Assembly (NCBI GenBank): GCA_009840065.1 | Contig: VXON01000141.1 | Coordinates: forward strand, 1 to 5,323 | DNA: 5,323 bases | Direction: 5' to 3' | DNA from: Cenarchaeum sp. SB0662_bin_33 | GTDB lineage: Archaea > Thermoproteota > Nitrososphaeria > Nitrososphaerales > Nitrosopumilaceae | Shown here: positions 1 through 5,210 of the stretch, piece after piece | How the letters are laid out: each line of letters starts with the position of its first letter | How positions within the stretch are numbered: the first letter of the stretch is position 1 | Position numbers and translations under genes: made by a program | Notes under the pieces: generated by a model | The model's database searches: none | The model's input: the letters and a program-made list of their open reading frames with translations, nothing else | What the model was told of the DNA's origin: nothing

Positions 1-325
1 AGAGGTTGTTGTTTATGACAGTTACGCCTACGTTGGTCGTGAGGCTGCTGTCCAGAGTGCCGTTGACATACGTTTGATAGGTGATCGCATGAGAGTTATC
101 TACCGTATTAATGGTAGTTCGTATCTCTATTGTTGTGTGGTCGCCATAAGTGTATTTCCTAGGTGACTGGTCTGCAATTACCCCAGATAATGCGTTCAGT
201 ATGGTCGGTGAATACACCTTCTCGATGTGTGTGTCTGACGTGGCTTCTACCTGGGCAACCCCAACGGACATGCCTGCGACAATAGCCACGATTACGCTCA
301 GTACAATGATATGTGTTTTTTTCAT
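1..325 (-). CDS. Exported protein with N-terminal signal peptide, partial (runs off left edge)
   Basis: An open frame of 108 codons runs from an ATG at 325 to the window edge without a stop. The N-terminus is a classic Sec signal: MKK, then a hydrophobic core at residues 6-25 (IIVLSVIVAIVAGMSVGVAQ), and an A-x-A-like site VEA (26-28) before a polar segment starting TSD. The visible mature part is rich in T, V, I, Y and N with alternating polar and hydrophobic residues, for example TTIEIRTTI and AITYQTYV. This suggests a beta-sandwich surface or secreted domain. It has one N-glycosylation sequon, N88-G-T. A TATA box 24 nt before the ATG implies its own leaderless promoter. No family is recognised and the function is unknown. 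Export is well supported; the fold is inference. Confidence 0.82.
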   Translation of the reverse strand, partial: MKKTHIIVLSVIVAIVAGMSVGVAQVEATSDTHIEKVYSPTILNALSGVIADQSPRKYTYGDHTTIEIRTTINTVDNSHAITYQTYVNGTLDSSLTTNVGVTVINNNL

Positions 326-345
326 TACACATATGACACAATTGT

Positions 346-353
346 ATTATATA
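346..353 (-). promoter_or_regulatory. Archaeal TATA box for the exported-protein gene
   Basis: On the minus strand the box reads TATATAAT, followed by ACAATTG. Its centre is about 24 nt upstream of the ATG at 325. That is the distance expected between a TATA box and the transcription start in archaea, so the mRNA would be leaderless or nearly so. No Shine-Dalgarno sequence (GGAGG-like) precedes the ATG. Confidence 0.6.
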
Positions 354-357
354 GTAT

Positions 358-594
358 CTAGGATGTGACTGCGGTATGCCTTTTCAATACAAATACGTGG
401 TTATGCTCAGCCGGTGGCGCTCCACTGTACAGTATCTGTCCCATAGCGGAGCCTGTCGCCACCTCAACCTACGTTTCTACTCTATACGTATAATTTCCGC
501 TCCAATCGCCCAATGTGTGTGATCTCCCCAACATCTATTTCCGCTCTATATCCCGTATTGACGGTTCAATTGCCTGATAAGATGTAACAATCAT
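358..594 (-). pseudogene. Probable decayed gene for a beta-rich protein
   Basis: No frame is open across this 230-nt stretch, yet protein-like segments can be joined with small repairs. The last frame gives DWSGNYTYRVET, then a TAG (471-469), then VEVATGSAMGQILYSG and a tail ending VLKRHTAVTS before TAG at 360-358. Upstream, another frame gives TVNTGYRAEIDVGEITHIG (565-509). Dropping one G at 511 fuses the two smoothly into THIGDWSGNYTY. A first piece, MIVTSYQAIE, starts at the ATG at 594, but its link to the rest is weak. An AATTATAG box around 632-625 could have driven it. The composition resembles the exported gene downstream. The damage (frame changes plus TAG) is like that in the ribonucleotide reductase gene. 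The original start and function are unknown, and non-coding sequence cannot be excluded. Confidence 0.4.
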
Positions 595-625
595 CCAAAC
601 ATGGCCTACGCAAAAAGGAGCATCA

Positions 626-886
626 CTATAATTTTCCTGTAGTGGTACGAGCACGCGCCTCACTAACTAATACGAATAGACCATAACCCGATACTGCGGC
701 AGCAACAAGCAATATTATGCCGAGAATTGAAACCGGCACAACCCACTCCTCGCACACGGTTTCGTAAACAACACACGCCTCACCGAAGGTGAAAAATATA
801 AACCCCATAAGGACAATTGCGGTTCCACAAACACACACAAAACAAACGGCAAGCACATACTTCACTAACTTGTTACTAACCCTCAT
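626..886 (-). CDS. Small two-helix membrane protein, coupled to nrdJ
   Basis: This 86-residue protein has two strong membrane segments, about residues 8-34 and 49-74. Basic residues (R2, K6, K9) lie before the first helix, and EARAR follows the second. That predicts both ends in the cytoplasm with an acidic 14-residue loop outside. The loop (GEACVVYETVCEEW) has two cysteines, C38 and C45, which could form a disulfide. Three more cysteines (C15, C18, C20) lie inside helix 1. Its ATG overlaps the nrdJ stop in the sequence ATGA, a typical translational coupling, so it is probably made from the nrdJ transcript. Its stop TAG is followed directly by an in-frame TGA, a tandem stop. A T-run at 613-617 lies just downstream. 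I do not recognise a family, and a role in nucleotide metabolism is not shown by the sequence. Confidence 0.72.
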   Translation of the reverse strand: MRVSNKLVKYVLAVCFVCVCGTAIVLMGFIFFTFGEACVVYETVCEEWVVPVSILGIILLVAAAVSGYGLFVLVSEARARTTTGKL

Positions 887-3609
887 GCCAAATACCGTCC
901 CACCACATCCGAAGGCACCGGGTCATACTGCACATTACTGTTCTCCAAAACCTGCACGTCCCTGGACGTATCCCTATACACCGTGATGCCCCTGCACCCA
1001 AGCGAGTGAGCTAATACATACGCATCACGCACGTCCTGTATGGTACAGTTGGCAGCCATGTTTATCGTCTTTGATATGCTGTTGCCCACCCATCGCTGCC
1101 ATGCAGCCTGCGCAAATACATGATCCGTCCAGTGTATCTGCCGCGCCGTACAGTACACATCAGCATCAGGTATAATGTCTGGTATCATAACCCCGCCGTT
1201 TGCCGCCACCTGCTGTACAATATCTGGGTGTTTCAGCGACAATACGGGACACCCGTAATGGAATGTGCCGACCAATACGGTCTTTGTGTACGCCAGTGAA
1301 AACACGGGTTCTATGCCGGAACTGCACCCGGCAATCATCGATATCGTACCCGTTGGGGCTATCGTAGTCGTCAATACGTTTCGTATGCCATGTTTTTGTA
1401 TGTCCTGCTTTAACGCGTCCTAATCCAGTGTGGCGCGATGCTCCCACTCATGATATGGATAATCATCACCGGCAAACGGCAATTTTCCGTCCACATATGC
1501 GGACTGCCCAAACAACGGGAATGGTCCGTGTGTTTTGGCCAATTGTACGGATTCGGCCATCGAATGATATGATAACCACTCGGCTATCCTGCCAAACATG
1601 CGGTATGCCCCGGCAGAATTATACGGTATGCCAAGATGCATCAGCATGTCTGCAACACCCACACGCCAAGTCCGATACGACGCGTCTCGTTGCTTGCCTT
1701 CTCTATCTGTATGGTGGGATGCCGCGTCATGTCTACAACACCGTCCAGCATCCTGGTGCATACACGTATGTCCTCGGCCAAATACTCCCAGTCCAAATCA
1801 CCACCATCAACATACATTGCCAGATTTATAGAACCCAAATTGCATGACTCGTTTGGGTAGAGCCTGCTCACCACAGTTCCCCGATAATATGTAGTCATCC
1901 TCACCGCACTGCACAAAGTAGTTGTGCGTCTGGTGCACCAGACCGTTGTACACATCAGTCTTGCCGAGCCGTATAATGCCCAGTACCGTATGATTCTTCC
2001 GGAACAATTTGCCAAACAGGCCGCCCTTCTCCGTTTGTACACCGGGTGTTGTACCCTCGGACGTCATAAAGTCCTCGGATCTCTTTTTCTCCTTTTTCTG
2101 CTTACCCTTCCGAGCAACTAGATTCATCGGCAGTATCCCCGGTGTGGGATGACCAGTACCCTCCAATTGTATCTCCTGTATCTCATTATGCTTGACACTG
2201 ACGCCCATGGTCTGCTCCCAGATGTCATCATCTTTGTATAGGCTGGCCACACTCATACCCGGTGTCAGGTTCTGCACCTCTATCTTCTCCAACTGCGCAT
2301 CACGTATGATGTATACGCTGTGTGTAGGCGTGCAGCGCAGCGCGGTACACTCACCGGTCTGCTCGGAACACAACACCAGACACACTACTTCTACATTCTG
2401 TGCAGTGATGCCCGGATTCTCCATTGTACGGTATGATAATGAACCATCCTCCTCCCGTGTAACGACCTGCACCTGAGAGGGGCCCAGAGCCAGATCCCGA
2501 AACGATACGGGTCCATCCTTTGTCAATACCTTGGTCTCGCCTCCCCAGCACGGATTGGTGCTGCGCAGCGGCTCACCCCTGGCTTTCTCCAGCACGTTGT
2601 GCTTGTTGATGTTATCAAAGAATATTACGCCTGGTTCCGCAGAACGGTGCGCAGACGCGGCAATCTGGTCAAGTATGTTGTTTGCATCACTCTCCCCGTT
2701 TTGTACGTCGTCCCAGAACTTTGCATCAGTCCCCACTGATATGTTAAAGTTTGTCAGAGCCTGTCCGTGTTTTGCCATGATGAATTTCATGATGTCTTTG
2801 TGGTGTGCATCAAGTATGCCCATATTGGCGGCGCGTCGCCTGCCGCCCTGCTTTATGATATCACTCACCCCATCAACAAATCTCATGAATGATATCGGCC
2901 CCGAGGCTGCGGATGCCGTACTTCCCACACGCGCACCTTCAGGCCGCAACGATGAGTAATTTATGCCCACACCCCCACCTGACTGGAATATCAGTGCGGT
3001 ATTTTTTACGGTGTCCATTATGCCGGGCAAATTATCAGGTATGTGAAGCACGAAACATGCAGAGAGCTGCCCCAGAGGAGTGCCCGCATTCATCAAGGCC
3101 GGTGAGTTCGGCATGAATCTCCTGTCCATCATTATGTTATGGTATTGTTGCACGGTCTCGCTGAATGAATCCAAGTCGCCCTTCTTCTTCCACTGCTTTC
3201 CCCTGTACGGTATAGTATGGAATGGTGTAATCTCAAACCCATGTATCATATTGGGCGGCTCGATACCACCAAGTATGGGCATTGCCATGCATACGGCTAC
3301 CCGCCCGAACATCTCATGCGGCGTCTCAGTTGGCTTGCCTGTATCATCATGCAGAAAGTACCGCTGCTTTAGGACGCGTAGAGCGTTTGATGTAAACCCC
3401 GACCTGTACGACTTGTATTTTATGGCCTGCGTGGGATATCCCCGCTGTATTAGTTGGTCGGTAACATAATCATGTATGGATACGGCAGAGTCCCGGGGAG
3501 CCATAACTGCTATCTCTTCGGCCACCTCTATATCGCAGCCTGCCTGTTGCAGACTGTGTTGTAGTTTTTTGGCATCAAAGTCCTCTGCTGTTCCCGTGCG
3601 TTTGAGCAT
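883..3609 (-). pseudogene. nrdJ: Class II ribonucleotide reductase with intein; frameshifted and nonsense-interrupted
   Basis: The product would be an adenosylcobalamin-dependent ribonucleotide reductase, which makes deoxynucleotides from ribonucleotides in the cytoplasm. Residues 1-85 form an ATP-cone. The catalytic barrel follows, with RFMPNSPALMNAGTPLGQLSA (166-184 region), the first redox cysteine C185, the FQSGGGVG loop (209-215) and KQGGRRRAANMGIL (253-266). The thiyl-radical cysteine is C579 of CGEQ, directly after an intein. Then come NESCNLGSINL with the partner cysteine, IAPTGTISMIAGCSSGIEP, SISKTIN and GCRGITVYRD. Three lesions break it. Two bases are missing between 1864 and 1863 (CAG CCG CTC would give EQPLYP). 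One base is missing between 1662 and 1661 (GTG ATG GGT would give GVMGVADM). A TAG lies at 1422-1420 where the family usually has Trp. The two deletions sum to three, so the last part returns to the first frame. No start exists upstream of the ATG before a TAG. It is either a young pseudogene or a misread intact gene. Confidence 0.9.
1876..2550 (-). other. Compact intein inside NrdJ (225 residues, no endonuclease motif seen)
   Basis: The host sequence STNP|CGEQ is split after Pro353. The intein runs from C354 to N578, and the first residue of the C-extein is C579. Block A is CWGGETKVLTKDGPVSF. Block B is LRCTPTHSVYI with the T-x-x-H motif (T427, H430). Block F is DVYNGLVHQTHNYFV. Block G is YILSGN followed by Cys. 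These give the expected nucleophiles (Cys1, Asn at the end, Cys+1). The penultimate residue is Gly rather than the usual His. The central part, about residues 485-540, is lysine-rich and low in complexity (KGKQKKEKKR), and I see no LAGLIDADG-type homing motif. It is therefore probably a mini-intein or one that has lost its endonuclease. The frame is intact throughout. The site is the radical cysteine itself, so the enzyme would be inactive before splicing. Confidence 0.85.
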
Positions 3610-3633
3610 TGTCGCAAGGTACGCCGCATGATT

Positions 3634-3643
3634 CCGTTTAAGG
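3634..3643 (-). promoter_or_regulatory. Possible TATA-like promoter box of nrdJ
   Basis: On the minus strand the sequence CCTTAAACGG is centred about 29 nt before the nrdJ ATG. It resembles CCTTTAACGG found at a similar distance before the coiled-coil pseudogene at 4488. Alternative boxes lie further upstream (CATATAG at 3652-3646 and CATAAAAC near 3678-3671) and would give a short leader. The nrdJ gene could also be read through from the rhomboid gene, 94 nt upstream. Confidence 0.35.
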
Positions 3644-3703
3644 CGCTATATGGGTTGTGGCATATTCTGGTGTTTTATGCTACCGGCTGGCCGCGTGGTA
3701 TAA

Positions 3704-4273
3704 TCAGTGAAGTAGGGAGTCCACCTTTTTTGGCTGTGTTATATGTCTGAACAACGCGCCTACAACCACTCCGGCCGCAACACCGCCAAGATGCGACACA
3801 TATGATACGCCCGGATCCCCAAAGCCAATCATGCTTAGAACACCAAACAACGGCAGAACATTCAGTACCATCACGTAATATACGATGCTTCCTGCGCTGA
3901 CGGTCCTATATGCAATGGCGGCGCCGAGCAGGCCCGATACTGCTGCGCTTGCCCCAATCAATGGAACATCCGTATACCACATATGCGCAACAGCCCCCAC
4001 AATACCTGCCGTACAATACACGGGTATGATGTATAATCCTGCCTTCCCCTCCATACTGCGCCCGACAATCACCAGCATAAGCATATTGTACGTCAGGTGT
4101 GCTATGCCCGCGTGGCCGAACATGTATGTGATGATATTTGGAAACAACTCATTGTACGATACGGGCGTGCCGGCCAGCAATTGGTGTATATTGTATAGGG
4201 CGTTCGGTGTGGCGTATACATAGGCGGCAAATACCAGTATGTTTAGTCCCAGCAGTGAGAGTGTGTATTTCAT
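3704..4273 (-). CDS. Rhomboid-family intramembrane serine protease
   Basis: The 189-residue protein has the six-helix core of a rhomboid, which cuts transmembrane helices of other proteins inside the lipid bilayer. Helix 1 is residues 1-20. The HAGIAHLTYNM segment carries the conserved H59 and N63 of helix 2. MEGKAGLYIIP begins helix 3. LIGASAAVSGLLGA (105-118) holds the catalytic serine S109. YVSHLGGVAAG (158-168) holds the catalytic H161. The length is typical of a minimal prokaryotic rhomboid with no soluble extra domain. One oddity is GASA instead of the usual GxSG, with Ala at the position after the serine. The ATG at 4273 is chosen because it opens the first helix and lies 25 nt from a clear TATA box. 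It precedes nrdJ by 94 nt on the same strand; no functional link is evident. The substrate is unknown. Confidence 0.9.
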   Translation of the reverse strand: MKYTLSLLGLNILVFAAYVYATPNALYNIHQLLAGTPVSYNELFPNIITYMFGHAGIAHLTYNMLMLVIVGRSMEGKAGLYIIPVYCTAGIVGAVAHMWYTDVPLIGASAAVSGLLGAAIAYRTVSAGSIVYYVMVLNVLPLFGVLSMIGFGDPGVSYVSHLGGVAAGVVVGALFRHITQPKKVDSLLH

Positions 4274-4293
4274 GTCGATGTATTGTATTGATG

Positions 4294-4301
4294 GTATATA
4301 A
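4294..4301 (-). promoter_or_regulatory. Archaeal TATA box of the rhomboid gene
   Basis: On the minus strand TTATATAC, preceded by CC, is centred 25 nt upstream of the ATG at 4273. The spacing puts transcription start at or next to the start codon. The segment between them is AT-rich and has no ribosome binding site, which fits a leaderless message. Confidence 0.6.
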
Positions 4302-4330
4302 GGAATGGATGGGATTCTATCCCAGATATT

Positions 4331-4336
4331 AAAAAA
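4331..4336 (-). terminator. Possible poly-U terminator
   Basis: The minus strand reads TTTAGTTTTTTAATATC a few bases after the stop of the coiled-coil pseudogene at 4344. Archaeal transcription often ends at such U-runs without a hairpin. It also separates that gene from the rhomboid promoter. Confidence 0.4.
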
Positions 4337-4343
4337 CTAAATT

Positions 4344-4488
4344 TCAGGCTGGCTTTCCTAGTACTTCCAACGCATCACGCACAGCATCGACCCGCGCGCA
4401 GCGTACGATATTTCTCCTCGGCCTTCTCCAACTACTTCTCTAAGTCGACAAGTGTTTCCTGTAGTCCACCTATGGTCTGCGGCCTCAT
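4344..4488 (-). pseudogene. Broken small coiled-coil protein gene
   Basis: From the ATG at 4488 the frame reads MRPQTIGGLQETLVDLEK, then TAG, then LEKAEEKYRTLRA. Removing one extra G in the run GCGCGCGGGTC moves to RVDAVRDALEVLGKPA and a TGA at 4346-4344. The joined product, about 48 residues, is a heptad-rich charged helix like the two other small coiled-coil proteins nearby. The TAG replaces what was probably CAG, AAG or GAG. A TATA-like CCTTTAACGG lies 26 nt before the ATG, and a T-run follows the stop, so the unit still has gene-like borders. The total length, 145 nt, is one base more than a multiple of three. It could be a true pseudogene or an intact gene with two base errors. Confidence 0.6.
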
Positions 4489-4509
4489 TGGACGGTATGT
4501 GCATCCGTG

Positions 4510-4519
4510 CCGTTAAAGG
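4510..4519 (-). promoter_or_regulatory. TATA-like box for the coiled-coil pseudogene
   Basis: On the minus strand CCTTTAACGG is centred about 26 nt before the ATG at 4488. It differs at one base from the box before nrdJ (CCTTAAACGG) and shares TTAACGG with the box before the plus-strand gene at 4661. Confidence 0.4.
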
Positions 4520-4530
4520 GTGTGCTGATC

Positions 4531-4565
4531 TACATACAACATGCTAGCGCATGTTGTTTGATGTA
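4531..4565. repeat. Strong hairpin in the divergent intergenic region
   Basis: ACAACATGC (4536-4544) and GCATGTTGT (4549-4557) pair perfectly over 9 bp around the 4-base loop TAGC. Outside it TACAT (4531-4535) pairs with ATGTA (4561-4565), with three bases (TTG) bulged on one side. The element lies between divergent gene starts at 4488 (-) and 4661 (+). It has no T-run on either side, so it does not look like an intrinsic terminator. It could be an operator for a dimeric regulator or a structured RNA element. Confidence 0.6.
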
Positions 4566-4568
4566 CAA

Positions 4569-4644
4569 TGCCCGTTAGAAAATGATGTGGTTTAACAAAG
4601 ATTGGTGTAAATTAGAAGTATTTAGTGTAACGTATTAACGGGCA
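4569..4644. repeat. 9-bp inverted repeat with 58-base spacer
   Basis: TGCCCGTTA (4569-4577) and TAACGGGCA (4636-4644) are exact reverse complements. The right copy overlaps the TATA-like box of the plus-strand gene at 4661. The left copy would be the same box facing left. The enclosed 58 bases are AT-rich and show no coding potential. Confidence 0.5.
4633..4640 (+). promoter_or_regulatory. Possible TATA-like box for the 65-residue coiled-coil gene
   Basis: TATTAACG is centred about 25 nt upstream of the GTG start at 4661. It shares the TTAACGG pattern with the minus-strand boxes at 4510-4519 and, more loosely, 3634-3643. It lies within the right arm of the inverted repeat, so a factor bound to that repeat could control access. 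Confidence 0.35.
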
Positions 4645-4660
4645 AGTAACATAGTATGAT

Positions 4661-4858
4661 GTGAGTGATAAACTTGATGAATTACAGGCTCTACTAAAGG
4701 TTAGTCACAATCAACTTCGTCAGGCTGAATCCAAGCTGGACACATTACAGGATCAGGCGGCTGATGCTATTAGTGCCGTTGAGGAACAAAAACAGGAAGT
4801 AGAGGAAATGCGCGAAAAAATACACGACATTGAGGACGAAATTCTACGTCTGTCATGA
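4661..4858 (+). CDS. Small coiled-coil protein, 65 residues
   Basis: The product is almost entirely a heptad helix, from SDKLDELQALLKVSHNQLR to EKIHDIEDEILRLS, acidic and without Gly or Pro after the start. It has no signal peptide, membrane segment or cysteine. It probably forms a dimeric or higher cytoplasmic coiled coil; the partner and function are unknown. The start is GTG at 4661, because TAG at 4652-4654 closes the frame just upstream and no ATG is in frame. It is the only clear plus-strand gene in the window. It converges with the 36-residue gene on the other strand, and both stops lie in TCATGA (4853-4858). No T-run follows its stop. Confidence 0.78.
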   Translation: MSDKLDELQALLKVSHNQLRQAESKLDTLQDQAADAISAVEEQKQEVEEMREKIHDIEDEILRLS

Positions 4859-4963
4859 CGAGAATTTTCGTAAAAGGTCATCACACACCTCATTCACGCG
4901 TCCTAGGCGTTCGTTCACTTCGTCAAGCTCACCTTTCAGTCGTTCATATGTGGCATCATCCAT
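4853..4963 (-). CDS. Very small coiled-coil protein, 36 residues
   Basis: From the ATG at 4963 the frame gives MDDATYERLKGELDEVNERL, continues with GRVNEVCDDLLRKFSS and stops with TGA at 4855-4853. Hydrophobic residues at heptad spacing (L9, L13, V16, L20, V23, V26, L30) and the charged surface indicate a short amphipathic helix with one cysteine (C27). The frame stays open upstream to the stop of the 53-residue gene. A TTG start 13 codons further out would give a 49-residue form; ATG is preferred because the helix begins there. An AAATAACA box about 23 nt upstream would suit a leaderless start. Its three last codons overlap those of the plus-strand coiled-coil gene. Opposite polarity and similar composition suggest that the two could interact; this is inference. 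Confidence 0.55.
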   Translation of the reverse strand: MDDATYERLKGELDEVNERLGRVNEVCDDLLRKFSS

Positions 4964-4982
4964 ACTATCTATTAGACATACT

Positions 4983-4989
4983 GTTATTT
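4983..4989 (-). promoter_or_regulatory. Weak TATA-like box for the 36-residue gene
   Basis: The minus strand reads AAATAAC, centred 23 nt before the ATG at 4963. The spacing fits, but the sequence is only loosely TATA-like. Confidence 0.22.
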
Positions 4990-5020
4990 GTTCCTTCCGC
5001 AAGAGACTGGGAAGAAGTGG

Positions 5021-5182
5021 TTACCCGTAGTACTCTGCAAAAAGATCCGATATTTTTCGGTGCCCGACGATAACAGAATTTCTTGCCAGAAGGGATCGGT
5101 TTGGGCCGCCCTTCTGCGTGGCAGCCGGCGCCCTGCTCAATATGATGTCGGATGCAGGGCCGTTGCGGATGGGTCTTGACAT
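5021..5182 (-). CDS. Small basic protein of unknown function, 53 residues
   Basis: A clean frame from the ATG at 5182 to TAA at 5023-5021 encodes MSRPIRNGPASDIILSRAPA, a middle AATQKGGPNRSLLARN and an end SVIVGHRKISDLFAEYYG. The N-terminal half is rich in Pro, Gly, Arg and Ala and looks flexible. The C-terminal part could form a strand followed by a short amphipathic helix. There is no signal peptide, membrane helix or metal-binding cysteine cluster. Its basic charge would allow nucleic-acid binding, but no known motif supports that. It lies 57 nt upstream of, and in the same frame as, the 36-residue coiled-coil gene, so the two may share a transcript. A TTTTACA box lies about 23 nt before the ATG. 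I do not recognise the family. Confidence 0.6.
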   Translation of the reverse strand: MSRPIRNGPASDIILSRAPAATQKGGPNRSLLARNSVIVGHRKISDLFAEYYG

Positions 5183-5200
5183 GTTACAACTCGATATGAA

Positions 5201-5210
5201 TGTAAAATTA
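5201..5210 (-). promoter_or_regulatory. Possible TATA-like box for the 53-residue gene
   Basis: The minus strand reads TAATTTTACA, centred about 23 nt before the ATG at 5182. It is AT-rich within a more balanced stretch, but it is not a consensus box. Confidence 0.25.

Noticed and set aside
150..368. 72-codon plus-strand and 60-codon minus-strand frames over the exported gene
   Set aside because: The signal-peptide frame on the minus strand from 325 explains the region far better.
1166..1447. 93-codon minus-strand open frame inside nrdJ
   Set aside because: It is an alternate-frame shadow of the reductase C-terminal part, which carries APTGTIS, GITVYRD and SISKTIN in the other frame.
1428..1847. 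139-codon plus-strand open frame
   Set aside because: It lies antisense to nrdJ, has an unlikely Cys/His/Thr-rich composition, and has no promoter or start context.
3080..3469. 129-codon plus-strand open frame
   Set aside because: It is antisense to the clean first half of nrdJ and explained by codon bias there.
3885..4223. 112-codon plus-strand open frame
   Set aside because: It is the antisense shadow of the rhomboid gene; apparent hydrophobicity mirrors the membrane codons.
4830..5179. Three overlapping plus-strand frames of 63-72 codons
   Set aside because: They are antisense or shifted relative to the 36- and 53-residue minus-strand genes and lack protein-like periodicity.
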